Source: Microthyrium microscopicum (Eukaryota; Ascomycota; Dothideomycetes; Microthyriales; Microthyriaceae). Taken from it: 64,000 nt of DNA. The stretch covers positions 2,129,744 to 2,193,743 of the forward strand of contig MU004230.1 of the NCBI GenBank assembly GCA_010405405.1, given 5' to 3'. The notes below the pieces were generated by a model. It made no database searches. It was given only the letters and a program-made list of their open reading frames with translations, and was not told the origin of the DNA. The position numbers and the translations under genes are program-made. Position 1 is the first letter of the stretch. Each line of letters begins with the position of its first letter. This document shows, piece by piece, positions 24,284 through 35,682 of this stretch.

Positions 24284-27200
24284 ATGTCTGGCTTTGGAGG
24301 CTTCGGTAGCAGTGGCTTCGGTGCCAACAACAATAATCAAACCTCCTCGGCCTTTGGTGGTTTTGGGCAGACCTCGACCTCGGGCTTTGGCGCAAACACT
24401 GGAGGCTTTGGTGGAGGAGCTACATCAGGAGGAGGAGGATTATTTGGTAACAATAATACCGGTGCAGCATCAACCGGCTTTGGAGGTGAGTTCTAACGCG
24501 TTCACAATAGCGCGAAAGGAGTTGAAAACCTGGTATATCAATTTACTAACTTGTTAGGTTCAGGCTTCGGAGCTACCAACAATGCCAATGCTACACCCTT
24601 CGGTCAAAGCAAACCTGCCTTTGGCGCAACTACCTCAGCATCGAATTTATTCGGATCCGGCACAGCAACTGCTAATACCGGATTTGGAGGAAGTACTGGT
24701 TTTGGGGCCTCTGGTAATAATGCATTTGGAGCTGGCAATGCTTCAGCTTTCGGAGCTGGCAACAAGCCAGCATTCGGAAGCACTGGCGGTGGTATGTTTG
24801 GTGGTGGTGGGACTGCTGCGTCCTCTGGTGGTGGATTTGGGGCATCAACTACGACTGCGTTTGGAAATTCGTCTCCATTCTCCAACAATGTGCAAAACAA
24901 CGGCACTGCCAACCCGCCATTCAACCCTCTATCCGAAAAGGAGACCAATACCTCCACTACCAACCAGTACTATACCATAGCCGCAATGCCCGCTTACAAC
25001 AAATTCTCCACTGAAGAACTGCGATTGGTTGACTACCAACAAGGTCGCAAGTATGGAAATGGATCAGGACAAGCTGGCGCGTTTGGTGCCAATTCTTCTT
25101 TTGGAGGCTTCAACGCAAATGCCGCGCAGCCCGCCGCTGGTGGATTTGGATCGACAGCCAATGCAGCTCCAGCTGGTGGTCTCTTTGGGGCCACTCAAAA
25201 TACATCCACAGGTTTTGGTCAGAACGCGGCATCGACTGGATTCGGCGCAGCTGCATCAAACACAGGAGGAGGTTTGTTCGGCGCAAAACCTGCAACAGGT
25301 GGTCTATTCGGTGCCACCACTTCTGCTGCTCCTGCTGCTGGAGGCCTTTTTGGGGCATCAACAGCAAACAATACAGGATTCGGCAATAACAACAACGCTG
25401 GAGGAGCATTTGGTGCCTCTACAGCTAATACAGGCTTCGGTCAATCACAAAACAAGCCTCTGTTTGGAGCCAGTGGTACAGGCAATGCAGCTGGCGGCGG
25501 TCTCTTTGGCAGTACCGCAAACAATGCTGGTGGTTTTGGCGCCAACACCCAACAGCAAAACGCCGGAACTGGTTTCTCTTTTGGTAACAACCAAGCCCAG
25601 CAGCAACAACAACAGCCTGCCGCTGGAGGAGGCTTGTTTGGTGGTGGAGCATTTGGAAACAACAATCAACAGAAACCCGCTGGCGGTCTCTTCGGAGGTG
25701 GAAACACCGCTGGTGGTGGATTGTTCGGTCAGCCAGCTCAGCAGCAACAACAGCCGCAGCAGAATGGCGGACTGTTCGGTTCTACAAACAATCAGCAACA
25801 GGCCGGCGGTCTATTTGGACAAGCCAAACCTGCGGGCGGCAATTTGTTCGGCGGCAGTGCCAATGCCAATACTGGAGGCGGTCTCTTTGGCAACAATAAT
25901 CAGCAACAACAAAACACTGGAGGTGGGCTATTTGGTGCGACTAACAACAATGCTGGAGGCGGATTATTTGGAGCATCCAAGCCTGCAAATGCAGCTCCTG
26001 GTCTCGGATCAAACCTCTTTGGTGGCAATAACAATCAGCAAGCCCAGAACAACACTGGCCTGTTTGGCAATTCTCAGCAGCAGCAACAAAATGGTCTCGG
26101 CGGCAGTTTGTTCAATTCGACTGCTCAACAACCAATGCAACAAAGCCAGCAAAATCATCTCACAACTTCCATAACAGACAATCCTTATGGCAACATCCAC
26201 CTTTTCGCCAATCTAGCTACCCCAACACAGAGCCTAGGTCCGATTGCCACTCCTCTTTCCTCAAATCAAAAGACCAAGAAGCAAGCCATCATTCCACATT
26301 ACCGTGTTGTTCCCAACGCTTCTTCGAGACTCATTACACCTCAGCGCCGCCCTCAAGGCTATGGATTCTCCTATTCAAACTACAATAGTCCTATGAGTCC
26401 AGGTGGCAGTGCCAGCCCTCTTGGCAATAGCTTGCTTGGAGCATCCGGTCTTGGTCGTTCTCTTGGTAAGAGTTATTCTACTAGCAACCTCAGACACTCG
26501 TACAACGCTCAAGAAAGCATCCTATCCCCTGGAGCCTTTGCGACAGGACCATCGACTCGTAGCGGTCCAGGTAGCATGAAGCGACTCAACATCAATCGCA
26601 ACCTCAACCCAGCTCGCTCATTGTTTGACAATGGTCCTTCTGCTACCAATCTCACCAAACGCGTCAGCTTCGATACGTCACAAAATGGCGGGCCATCACA
26701 GAACGGTGGTCCATCCCCAACACCAAATGATAATAACGCTCTGGTTCCTATTGAGCGCGAAGAGACACCAGCAACTACTGTCGGTAGTCCGACACCACAG
26801 CCTAACGGAGCTTCATCGGACCTCGCCATCGTACCCGAGGATGCTACACCCGCTGAATCATCTGGCTTGCAGTCCGAGAACCGCAAAGCTAGACTTCTCA
26901 AGAAAGACCAGACCCTAGGAGAGTATGAGATGTCGCCAACTATTGATCAAATCATGAGCATGACTCGCGAACAGCGCTCTCACATCAAAGATTTCACTGT
27001 TCGTCGGGAGGGCGCTGGCCAGATTGTCTTTTCACAAGTTGATCTGAGCTCCGTTCCTCTGGAAGAAATCTGTGGCCAAATTGTTGAATTAGAGGTTCGT
27101 CGAGCCACAGTCTACGGCGATAAGAGTAAAGCTCGCACACCTCCCCCCGGCCAAGCACTCAATGTTCCGTCCACCATCACGTTGGACAACTCATGGCCTC

Positions 27201-30200
27201 GCATTAGAAATGGTCGTCTTGGTCGTCCTGAGCCCAAGAGTTTAGCAACTGAGAAGCACGTCAAAGTTCTGAGCAGAGCCAAGGGCACCAAATTCATCAG
27301 CTATGATGAGGTTACTGGCTGTTGGACCTTCCAAGTCGAGCATTACACATCTTATGGATTGGACTATGACGAGGACGACAGCGTGATGACAACCACTGTG
27401 CAACATGACTCTGACGAGGCCATGGATCAGGACCCAGAGGATATGACCCCCGAAGTTCATCATACACGAGACGGAGGATATGCTGTGTCTCCACAGTCCA
27501 GCGTCGAAGATACTTTTGACTTCAAGAAAGGCAAAGCCAAACTCGTTCCTGGCCAGTTTGAAGACACTTACTTAGAGGACGAGGAGTATTATGATGACGA
27601 CGAAGAAGTCATGGATACTCAGAACGACACTGGCGAGTTTTACGACGATGGTCCAGATGATATGATGACCGGTGACGATACCGGCTTCCTCCAAAACATG
27701 AATGACTTTCAGCAGATCAACAGTATTCAGCATGCTGATGGAACCTTTGACATTCCCGAAGCCGCTACTGGTCCCGTCAAGGAAATAGAGGCCGTTACAG
27801 CACCGGAGCCAACACCCAAAAAGCCATCTTCCATGTTCATAGGCGAAAACTGGGCAGAGCATTTACAAATGACTACCAGCCCAATGAAGCGCGTCCGAGA
27901 ACCAATTCAGGACAGCCCAGAGGATGCTGCTCCCGCCCACCTCACCGAAAACAAACCAAACTTTGGCGAACAAACTGGTTTTGGCTCTACTATCGACATA
28001 ATGCGATCTCTGTTTGGTCAGTTTGATGGTCAAGAAAAATCTAACGAGGTTCGTCTATAGTCCATGCCCATTTACGCATATCATTATTGTTCTCGGTTTT
28101 GGCACTGGGTGCCATAAATTGTATCTAGTAATTAGGAAATCAATGCTAAGTCTTTATATTGTGTAGGCTCCCCTGAAAAATTCCACGCTCTTCTTTGGCA
28201 ATACTGCCGAACAGGCCAAGGCATCGAAACGCAGTTCTAACAACTCCTCGACAAAAGGCGCGCTGGTGTCACTCGATTCTGATAATAATAAAGATGTCGT
28301 TGATAAGGCACGCTATTCCAAATTCGCCTCAAAAGAGCTTGTAAGTCAGAGTACTTAATCGATGCAAGCAAAACTAACAGGTTTAGCTGACCCCAAAGAC
28401 CATTGCTACTCAGCAATCATTGACCACCATTGCGGTTTCGGCTGAAGGCTCAGTCCCATACGCGCAAACCGACCCTACTTGCACGTTCTCGTCTTTAGCC
28501 CACAGTTCCAACTCCGAAACAGTAGCTGGTCAACATGAACAAGAACTCTGGTCCTTGGGCAGCATTCTATTCGACGATGTCACTGCAATGCTTCCCCCAG
28601 TCTCATCGCTTTCTAGTAAGGAGTTGTTTACCGAACAAATCCGCAAACAGAAACTGATGGATTTCTGGCGCATCATCGTGGAGCAAGACGTCCAAACTGC
28701 TGCAAGTCATGCTCGTTCTTCCGAAGAAAAGGCTGTCATTTACCTCTCTGGTGGTAACATCTTCGATGCTTGCGCTGCTCTTCTTACCAGTGACAACTTC
28801 CATCTCGCTCAATTAGTTGCTCAACTTCCTGGCGACAATACTTTTCGAGAAACTATTGCCAACCAGATTGACACCTGGCGTAAGCGCAATGATTGGTCCG
28901 AGATGACTGATGCTGTACGGACCATCTATGAAATTCTAGCAGGTCACACCATGGAAGTTCGCGGTATCTTTGGCACAGGCTCGGAAAATAGAGCTTCTTC
29001 ATTCAAGATCTCAGAGCGCTATCACCTTGACTGGAAACGTGCTTTTGGTCTTCGCCTTTGGTTTGGCACACTTGGCAAGGATAGCATTGCTGGTGCTGTA
29101 AAGCGTTACGCGAATGACCTGCAAAATCTTGAACCAAAGGTTCCTCTTCCATGGTTCATCGTAGCCAATGAAGACAATGGCTGGCCTGATCCCCATCCCG
29201 AGGACCGCGAGGACATTCTCTGGGGTCTGTTGAAGATCTATACCGACCAAGGATCATCTTCAGCCGGCCTAACAAACTGGCAAACCGTCGCGAGCCCCGA
29301 GAATGTGTCTGGCGACCCTATCGACGCCCGTCTCAGTTTTCAACTCATCAACGCCCTCCAGGCCTCTCCGTCTGTCTCAACAGACAACAACTCCACCGTC
29401 ATGGAAGTCTCCGACTCATACGCCCAAACCTACGCCACAGCCCTCGACTCGCAAATCGCATCTCAACCCGACCTCATCGTTCTCACCTGCTGGGCCCTCC
29501 TCCACCTCTCCGACGAGACTGAGCGAACAACCCAGATCCGCGCCACTCTCGACACTCACGCTGGCCTCATTGACCCTGACTCACCCGCCATTCAGACCCT
29601 CCTCTCCTCATCGTCCACCGGCCTCTTCATCCCACGCTCATGGCTCTGTGCCGCGCTCGCTAACCACGCCGCCACAGTCTTGCACGATCCAGCCCTACAG
29701 GCCCGCTGGCTCATTGAAGGAGGCGAGCTATTCGACGCTCACGACGTGTTTTGCCATACTATCGGACCAGACGCCATTATTTCGCTCGACTATAACAGCA
29801 TGCGCGAAATCGTCGGCAGTCTCCAAGCAACCGACATCGTCCGTCAGGTCGACTGGGACAAGGGCGCAGGCCTGTACTACGATTTCGTGGAACTCGTCGA
29901 CCTAGGAGGTAGTGCTGGCAATAAGGCGCGCGTCGCTACCCTAGTCCGCAAACTTGCTGGCAGTCTAGAAGCCGTAGCTGCAGCCATTGGCAAGGAGGGC
30001 TCGCGAACAGAGAAGATTGCGGTACGGTTGATGGCAGAGCATGTAGCAGATATCGCGAGACGCGAACGTGTAAGTTGTCCACAAAACCTATGCAAGAGAC
30101 AGGAAGCTAACGAGATATTGCAGTGTCTGGAGAGTGAGCGACTGATGAGTTTGCCGTTGACGGAAAGCGGCTATTTGAAGCAGAGCATGGCGCTGAGTAC

Positions 30201-30234
30201 AGAGTTCTTTGGCGCGCTTATGATGAAGGCGTGA
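24284..30234 (+). CDS. NUP145: Nucleoporin NUP98-96 / NUP145 precursor (autoproteolytic)
   Basis: Five exons (24284-24485, 24558-28048, 28167-28340, 28387-30069, 30124-30234) give 1886 aa. Intron 1 has a perfect TTTACTAAC branch site. Residues 1 to about 600 are dense FG and GLFG repeats with Gln/Asn-rich spacers. These form the permeability barrier and bind transport receptors. The nucleoporin autopeptidase domain lies at about 850-1000 and ends HYTSYGLDYDEDD. By analogy with Nup98 (HFS), self-cleavage is expected between Tyr997 and Thr998. The second product (about 889 aa) has an acidic stretch and then the helical Nup96/Nup145C domain (about 1290-1790: 'FWRIIVEQD', 'AAVSH'-like ASHARSSEEKAVIYL), a core part of the Y-complex. 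Intron 2 uses a weak GTTCGT donor. Intron 4 (54 nt) is free of stops, so the frame alone does not reveal it. Confidence 0.95.
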
Positions 30235-30608
30235 GACTTGCTTTGACGTACCTTCTTAGCAGCGGCATTGCATTGGATGATAGGCGTACAACAATGAAAA
30301 AATTGAAAGGGGGACTTCTATTCGCTGTTTGTAGTTATAACTTTAGGAATAATTAATTTGTATTCGATTGGGTAATGCTTCAGAGTATATCTTTTCTGCC
30401 ACCGTGATTGATATGCTTATTGCCATCTTTCTCTGTTACATTATGAAGATTCAGCAACTCATTAAGGACACCTGGGGTTCCTGTTACTCATTGATTCCTC
30501 ACCATGGGCTTCCAACCGCATGATGAACGGGTATGAGAATGTCAAATCGGTAGTTTCTAACCAGGTTCACGAGCGTTTCGTTTTAGCAATTCGATAGAAC
30601 TAGTTTCA
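30235..30608. other. Convergent 3' flanks
   Basis: A tail-to-tail region of 374 bp between the nucleoporin and the next minus-strand gene. It is AT-rich and has no features beyond probable 3' UTRs. Confidence 0.4.
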
Positions 30609-31690
30609 TTAAATTGGAGTAGGATAGTACTTCTGCCGAATGGCAAACCTCATCTTGTCCTCTCCAAGACAGCTTACCCCATAATCCTTCACCCAGGCGT
30701 CCCAGTTCTCCATCAGCAGCTGCCGAATATCGTCTAGATAATGAACCGCACAAACATTCCCATCTGGCAGCGCTCTTGGATTCGCAAGGTCCCCAAAGTA
30801 TGTCCCATGAGGAGTTACACCTACTGCTGAATCACCACTTCCATACCCTGAACCATCGCTGTCACCGGAGACATCTTCTGGCTTTGGCGGCTTTAGCGAA
30901 AGTGGTCCAAATCGTAGTTCAGTCTCATCCGTTCCCACAACAACGCAGCAAAGGGCCTTTCCACCATTGCCTCTTCTGGCCTTCGCATCTGTATGTTCTG
31001 GTACGCGTTGTACTCGATCGCCGGCTCGAGGTACCGCAAATATGGACAGTGGGACCAGTCGTGGCAAGGTCGAATCGAGTTCAAAATACGCTTTGTCTTT
31101 GTTGCCGGGAAGCCCAAAGACTTGGGCCAGATCAATCGCAAGCTCGTATAAGCTTCCGAAGCGCTCATAGTTCTCTCCGAACACACCCTGTGCCTTGAGG
31201 GCTCCTTTAGTGGCTTGCCATTGCCCTCGTGCAAAGTAGACCTGGGTACCACTGTGACAGGCGGCGACTGTCATGTCAACTACTGTATAATCAATGAGCC
31301 GTGATTCTCTAGGTGCTTACATGATGATCCCACTGCGCGTTTATTGAATCTGATGCAGACTTTCATAGCCATGGCCCAACGTTCCAGTTCCCTCCAGGCG
31401 GATGACACTTCATCCTCCGGTTCACTTTCGGAATCTGTTCCAGTAAGATCTATGACCTCCGGTTGAATTGGATCGGTGATCTCAGATTCTGTTGGGCTGA
31501 CATCGGATCCAGTGAGGTCTATGATCTCCGACTCTGTCATGTCATCGTCATCGTCTTCAGTCATGTCGATATCATCGTCTTCAGTCATGTCGTGGTCATC
31601 GTCTTCAGTCATGTCGTGGTCATCGTCTTCAGTCATGTCGACGTCATCGTCTTCAGTCAGGTCTATGATCTCTGGTGCAATTTGGTCCAT
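30609..31690 (-). CDS. Hypothetical protein with IDLT (SUMO-interaction-like) motifs and acidic repeats
   Basis: Exon 1 runs from ATG 31690 to about 31321 (donor GTAAGC). Exon 2 ends at stop 30609. Three in-frame acceptors are possible (31283, 31280 or 31268), so the intron is 38-53 nt and the protein about 340 aa. The first 90 residues are very acidic. They contain EIIDLTED, EIIDLTGS and EVIDLTGT, each a good hydrophobic SUMO-interaction motif next to acid residues, and five tandem DDxDMTED units. The remainder (TVAACHSGTQVYFARGQW..., '...YELAIDLAQVFGLPGNKD') is a globular-looking region that I do not recognise. Binding SUMO is inference from motif only. The IDLT spacing recalls SUMO-targeted ubiquitin ligases, but no RING is present. 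Confidence 0.7.
31549..31668. repeat. 24-bp coding minisatellite (5 units)
   Basis: Five tandem 24-nt units begin at 31549, 31573, 31597, 31621 and 31645. Each starts CATCGTCTTCAGTCA on the plus strand. They encode the acidic eight-residue repeat (D-D-D-x-D-M-T-E) of the IDLT-motif protein. Units 2 and 3 are identical; the others differ mainly in the last bases. Because the period is a multiple of three, copy number can change without breaking the frame. Confidence 0.9.
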
Positions 31691-32126
31691 GATAATCGGC
31701 AGTGAAGAGGAGATTGAGGCTAAGAGATAGATATTTGCAGGATGATATGAGGCGTGATCGCGACAGGGCTAACAATGTGTATATCTATATGTCATGTAAT
31801 TCCCGATGAGGAGTATTGGTGAAGTATCATGATTGGATCAGTAGCTTTGAAATGCTCATAGTCCAAGTACTGGGTTCGAGGGTACTCGGGGGAAGGAGCA
31901 TAGGTTGAATCTGGGAAGCTCTTATAGTCCAGGCCACGAGACGTTGACGACAAGCAATCTGGGACAAGTTCGACGGTGCTAGCGAGATGGAAGGCACAAA
32001 CAGTGAATAAAAAGAGTGGTAACCAAAGCGGTGAAGTTATCTGCCGCTGGAGAATATATCATTGCTGCTCTACTCATTACCAATCTGCATATTCCACTGC
32101 ATTGTGGAACAACAGTGAAAATTGCC
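31691..32126. other. Intergenic
   Basis: This is the promoter side of the IDLT-motif gene and the 3' flank of NOC4. No coding pattern or element was seen. Confidence 0.4.
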
Positions 32127-33849
32127 TTAGGAGACTGCAATGACCTGTTGAAGAAGAGCCCCAAGATTTTGATCTCCAGCTTCACCGTGCAGAATAGTTT
32201 TGGGTATTTGATATTCCACAACTGGTATCTTCTTGAGATCCTTTTCCAACTCAACATCGAGTAGCTGTAGATGGTTAGTTGTCGCATCGACAAGAGAGAT
32301 ACTCAGTACATACCGAGTTGTAAGAGTGATCTAGGAAATCCTCTAGATTGTATGATTCTTTAGTGAACTGCTCCGAGATGATCTTGGCCAAGGTAGCAAC
32401 ATTCGGGTGGTAGTGTGATTGCAACGTCTCAAGCTCCCATAGAGAACTTTCCATGGCTTTTGTTTCCATTGGGTCTTGCTCATCCATGGAAAAAGGGTCT
32501 TCCGCTCCGTAAGTCTCCCATTCCTCGGTTTCTTCGGCGCATCTAGAAACGCGGTGAATCATGAATGTCGTAGCAGGATGCCGTTTGAACATGTTATATA
32601 TCCATGGGATAACTACAACAACGCCAGAGGGTGGTGCATACAAAGCCAATCGTGAGAGACGCTTGATGAAACTTGCGACAAGATTCGAAGGCAGATGCGT
32701 CGAAGTCATGAACGTGTCCAAAAGGCGGAAGAAACGAGATCGGTGTTTGGAATGCAACAATCCATCGTCAAGAAGAGAGTAGAGCTTTTCAAAGAACGAA
32801 GGGTAGTCAAGATTCTTCTCTTGCATGAGATGGAATAGTCCAGCCAGTGCCAGTAACGTGGTTTCGCCGCCCTGATCATAGCAATCGGTCAAAAAGTCCA
32901 TCAGTCTTTCCAATCGATTGAACCAGGGTATTATTTGATGCACAAAGACACGAAGAATGTCTTTTCGTTGTTTCTTATTCAGTGGTAACCCCAGTATACT
33001 TAACCAGGTCTGCTCCACCATCTTCTTTTGTTTTTTCACAGATTGAAGAGTTGACTTGGCAGCCTTTGAGGATGCGCTTAAAAACGAATCAAGGTCCTCA
33101 TCTTCCGTCGGAGGTTCATCCAGGCTTAGTAGAAGCTCGATAACGGGTGATAGGAGCTCATTATTGTTTGAGGCATCGTTCTTTAATATATCCCTAATGA
33201 CTTGTTAGACCACGGTCTCAGGTTATCAATGAGTGCCTTACTGAAGAATTTGTAAGGTGTGATATCTCACATCGTCGAATGCCGTGAAGTATTCTTCAGT
33301 GAAAATAGACCTAGCAGGCTCTGAATGCACTCCACCGATGATCAAGTGTCTCACAAGCTGTGAGAACAGTCCAGAGCGCCACCTAGATTCTCCGACGGCA
33401 CTGGTTTCCGCTGCAACTAGTCGCATCGCCAGAGGTATGACGGCAGCCTGGCTCATATATGAACCATCCTGGCTGAAAGCGGCCAGCAGGCAGGAGTTGT
33501 ATTCTCTTTTTCTACCCTCCAGCCATTCAACGATTGAAATCTCCGACTTGCCCGAGTTCTTTGGCAGTTCGAATGAGCCCGAGGCGAAGAGACGGCAGAA
33601 TACTCGGCATAACGCGATTACGGCCTCTGTGGAAGGCTTCGCTTTGGTATTTTTAGGGAAAGCAAGCTCTTGAAGCTTTACAATATTGTTATAATGTTTG
33701 CGCGATTCGGAGATGGCCTTTTCGAGCTCTGGGATGCTTTCGTGGGGAGGAGATGGGGAGGATTTCGATTTTTTTGGATGCAGTGGTTCTTCCTGGGGAA
33801 TAGCCTTTCGTTTCTTTCCATTTACAGCTTTAGGCGCAAAGGGAGGCAT
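32127..33849 (-). CDS. NOC4: Nucleolar complex protein NOC4 (CBF/Mak21 family)
   Basis: Three exons (33849-33242, 33193-32314, 32264-32127) give 541 aa, the usual NOC4 length. The introns are 48 and 49 nt. The N-terminus is basic with KKSK. The CBF/Mak21 domain is in the second half: 'LLALAGLFHLMQEKNLDYPSFFEKLYSLLD', 'RLSRLALYAPPSG', 'IPWIYNMFKRHP', then 'SSLWELETLQSHYHPNVATL' and 'LEDFLDHSYNSLLDVELEKD'. NOC4 works with Nop14 in the small-subunit processome for 40S ribosome maturation in the nucleolus. The start was set at MPPFAPK, since the frame upstream has only a TTG. It is divergent from ATP4 with 186 bp between the start codons, which suggests a shared promoter. Confidence 0.95.
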
Positions 33850-34035
33850 TTTTGCTGTTTGCAATCTTTGGTGTCGATATTTTTTGGAAGATGGTAGGGG
33901 GACAAGGCAAGTTCCGATGCCAAGACTTGACAGTTCCGAACTTCACCCGCACTGCCGAGAACTTCTCTCAGCATCGCCAAAGCTCGCAATCATTTGTCCA
34001 TCAAGCTACTCGAACTGCTCAATCAACCTTACAGA

Positions 34036-34932
34036 ATGGCTTCGCGGCTAGCAAAAAGCGCCTTTGGTATGTTCTGCTGCTAATTGACCTTGCCTGGTTT
34101 TCATTGAGCTCAAAACTAACTGCACTAGGCGCCGCTCGACTTCGACCTGCAGTTCCTTCATCCGTTTTCCGCGCCGTCTCAACCCAGCTTCCAAGCCAGC
34201 GATACAATTCCTCGGTACCTACAGAGGAGCCAAAGGCCAAGGCTAAGTCAATCATCGATTCGTTGCCCGGAAACAGCATCGCTGCAAAGACTGCATACCT
34301 CTCGGCGGCCACTGGTATTTCAGCGTACGCTATCGGCAGTGAGCTTTATGTCGTCAACGAAGAATCCATTGTCGCTTTCTCTCTGTTGACTGTGTTCTAC
34401 GCTGTTTTCAAATATGGTGGACCGGCATACAACAGCTGGGCCGATTCTCAGCGCGAGAAGATGAGCGCCATTCTGAACCAAGCTCGGGAAAACCATACCG
34501 ACTCCGTAAAAGAACGAATCACAAGCGTCAAAGAGCTCAGCAGCGTAGTTGAAATCACCAAGAGCCTCTTCGAGGTGTCCAAGGTATGCAATGAGTGGTC
34601 GCCTGATCTCAATTACAAAGTACTCATTGAAAATAGGAAACTGCTAAGCTTGAAGCTGAAGCATACGAACTGGAGCAAAAGACAGCGCTGGCTGCAGAAG
34701 CCAAGACTGTTCTCGACTCCTGGGTTCGGTATGAAGGCCAAGTCAAGGCCCGCCAACAGAAGGAGCTCTCGGAATCAGTCATCGCCAAGATCGATAAAGA
34801 GCTTGAAAACCCCAAGGTTCTTAAGCAGATTCTTGATCAAGCAGTGCAGGATGTGGAGAGTAAGTACACAAGATTCCAGGTCGAATATGTGCCTAATATA
34901 TCTTAGGAATCGTTGCGCAACAAAAGGCCTGA
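34036..34932 (+). CDS. ATP4: ATP synthase subunit 4 (subunit b), mitochondrial
   Basis: Four exons (34036-34066, 34129-34583, 34637-34859, 34907-34932) give 244 aa, the standard ATP4 length. The introns are 62, 53 and 47 nt. A mitochondrial presequence (MASRLAKSAFGAARLRP..., Arg/Ser-rich) is followed by two membrane segments (about 78-98 and 102-122: 'AYLSAATGISAYAIGSELYVV' region and 'AFSLLTVFYAVFKYGGP'). A long charged helix follows (SQREKMSAILNQARENHTDSVKERI...), which forms the peripheral stalk of F1Fo ATP synthase. The last exon adds only nine codons (RIVAQQKA plus stop). Identity is clear along the whole length. Confidence 0.96.
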
Positions 34933-35682
34933 GCAATAGCTCCATAGCGCCAATTTTGATCTTATAACCCATGTTTATATAGGCTCCTGAAAGCGTCGAT
35001 TAGAAATTCACTTCCTTGCGAACTGACGTGTCTTGTCCTTCTTCACTTTCTTCGAAACCTTTATAACTGGCTTCAAGGTTCAGGTTTTGACGCAGTGTTG
35101 TTCATGTTGATCCTCTCGAGGAATGCCTTGTTCCAACATTTGCTACCCACCTTCTCGCCCTCAAAAAGCGGCCTCAGAGACCCCAGAAATGTGCCCCAAA
35201 CACGAGCTGACTATTTTTGATTGCCTGAATCGCAGCTGAGCAATCTATTCCTCAAAATCACATTTTCCTGGCATTGCTGACTTTTGATGCACAGGGTGCA
35301 GATCCCTAATCCCAAAATAAACACAGCGTATGTCTCAGCCACCAACCAGAACAGATCACAAGATGCAACCTCGAGAAACTGCACTTGACTGACGTCTTTA
35401 AGGTTTTAAGCTGGCCTCTTTCCTCTACTTTTCCCTAAATCTTCCCAGTCACTCCCCTTGCCAGCTTCCGGCCATACTCGAGTATGAGGCTGACACTTCC
35501 TTGACATGATCCGCCTTGGTATAATCGGCCTCACCGCCCTCACCTACAAAGACTCCAACTACAATCACCTATTTTCGCCTAATGTATGAACGCACTATTT
35601 AGATATCAGATCTCCTTATCATCTAGCGCTCAAACCTAATACCTCGAATTCCACAGTAAAACCCCGATACAATTTCTCTGCG
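34933..35682. other. Intergenic, no gene seen
   Basis: This stretch holds the 3' flank of ATP4 and the 5' region of the next plus-strand gene. Several CT-rich tracts near 35400-35460 look like a fungal leader. There is no coding signal. Confidence 0.4.

Noticed and set aside
31463-31730. Plus-strand frames rich in Val/Ile/Ser repeats
   Set aside because: Antisense readings of the 24-bp minisatellite in the IDLT-motif gene.
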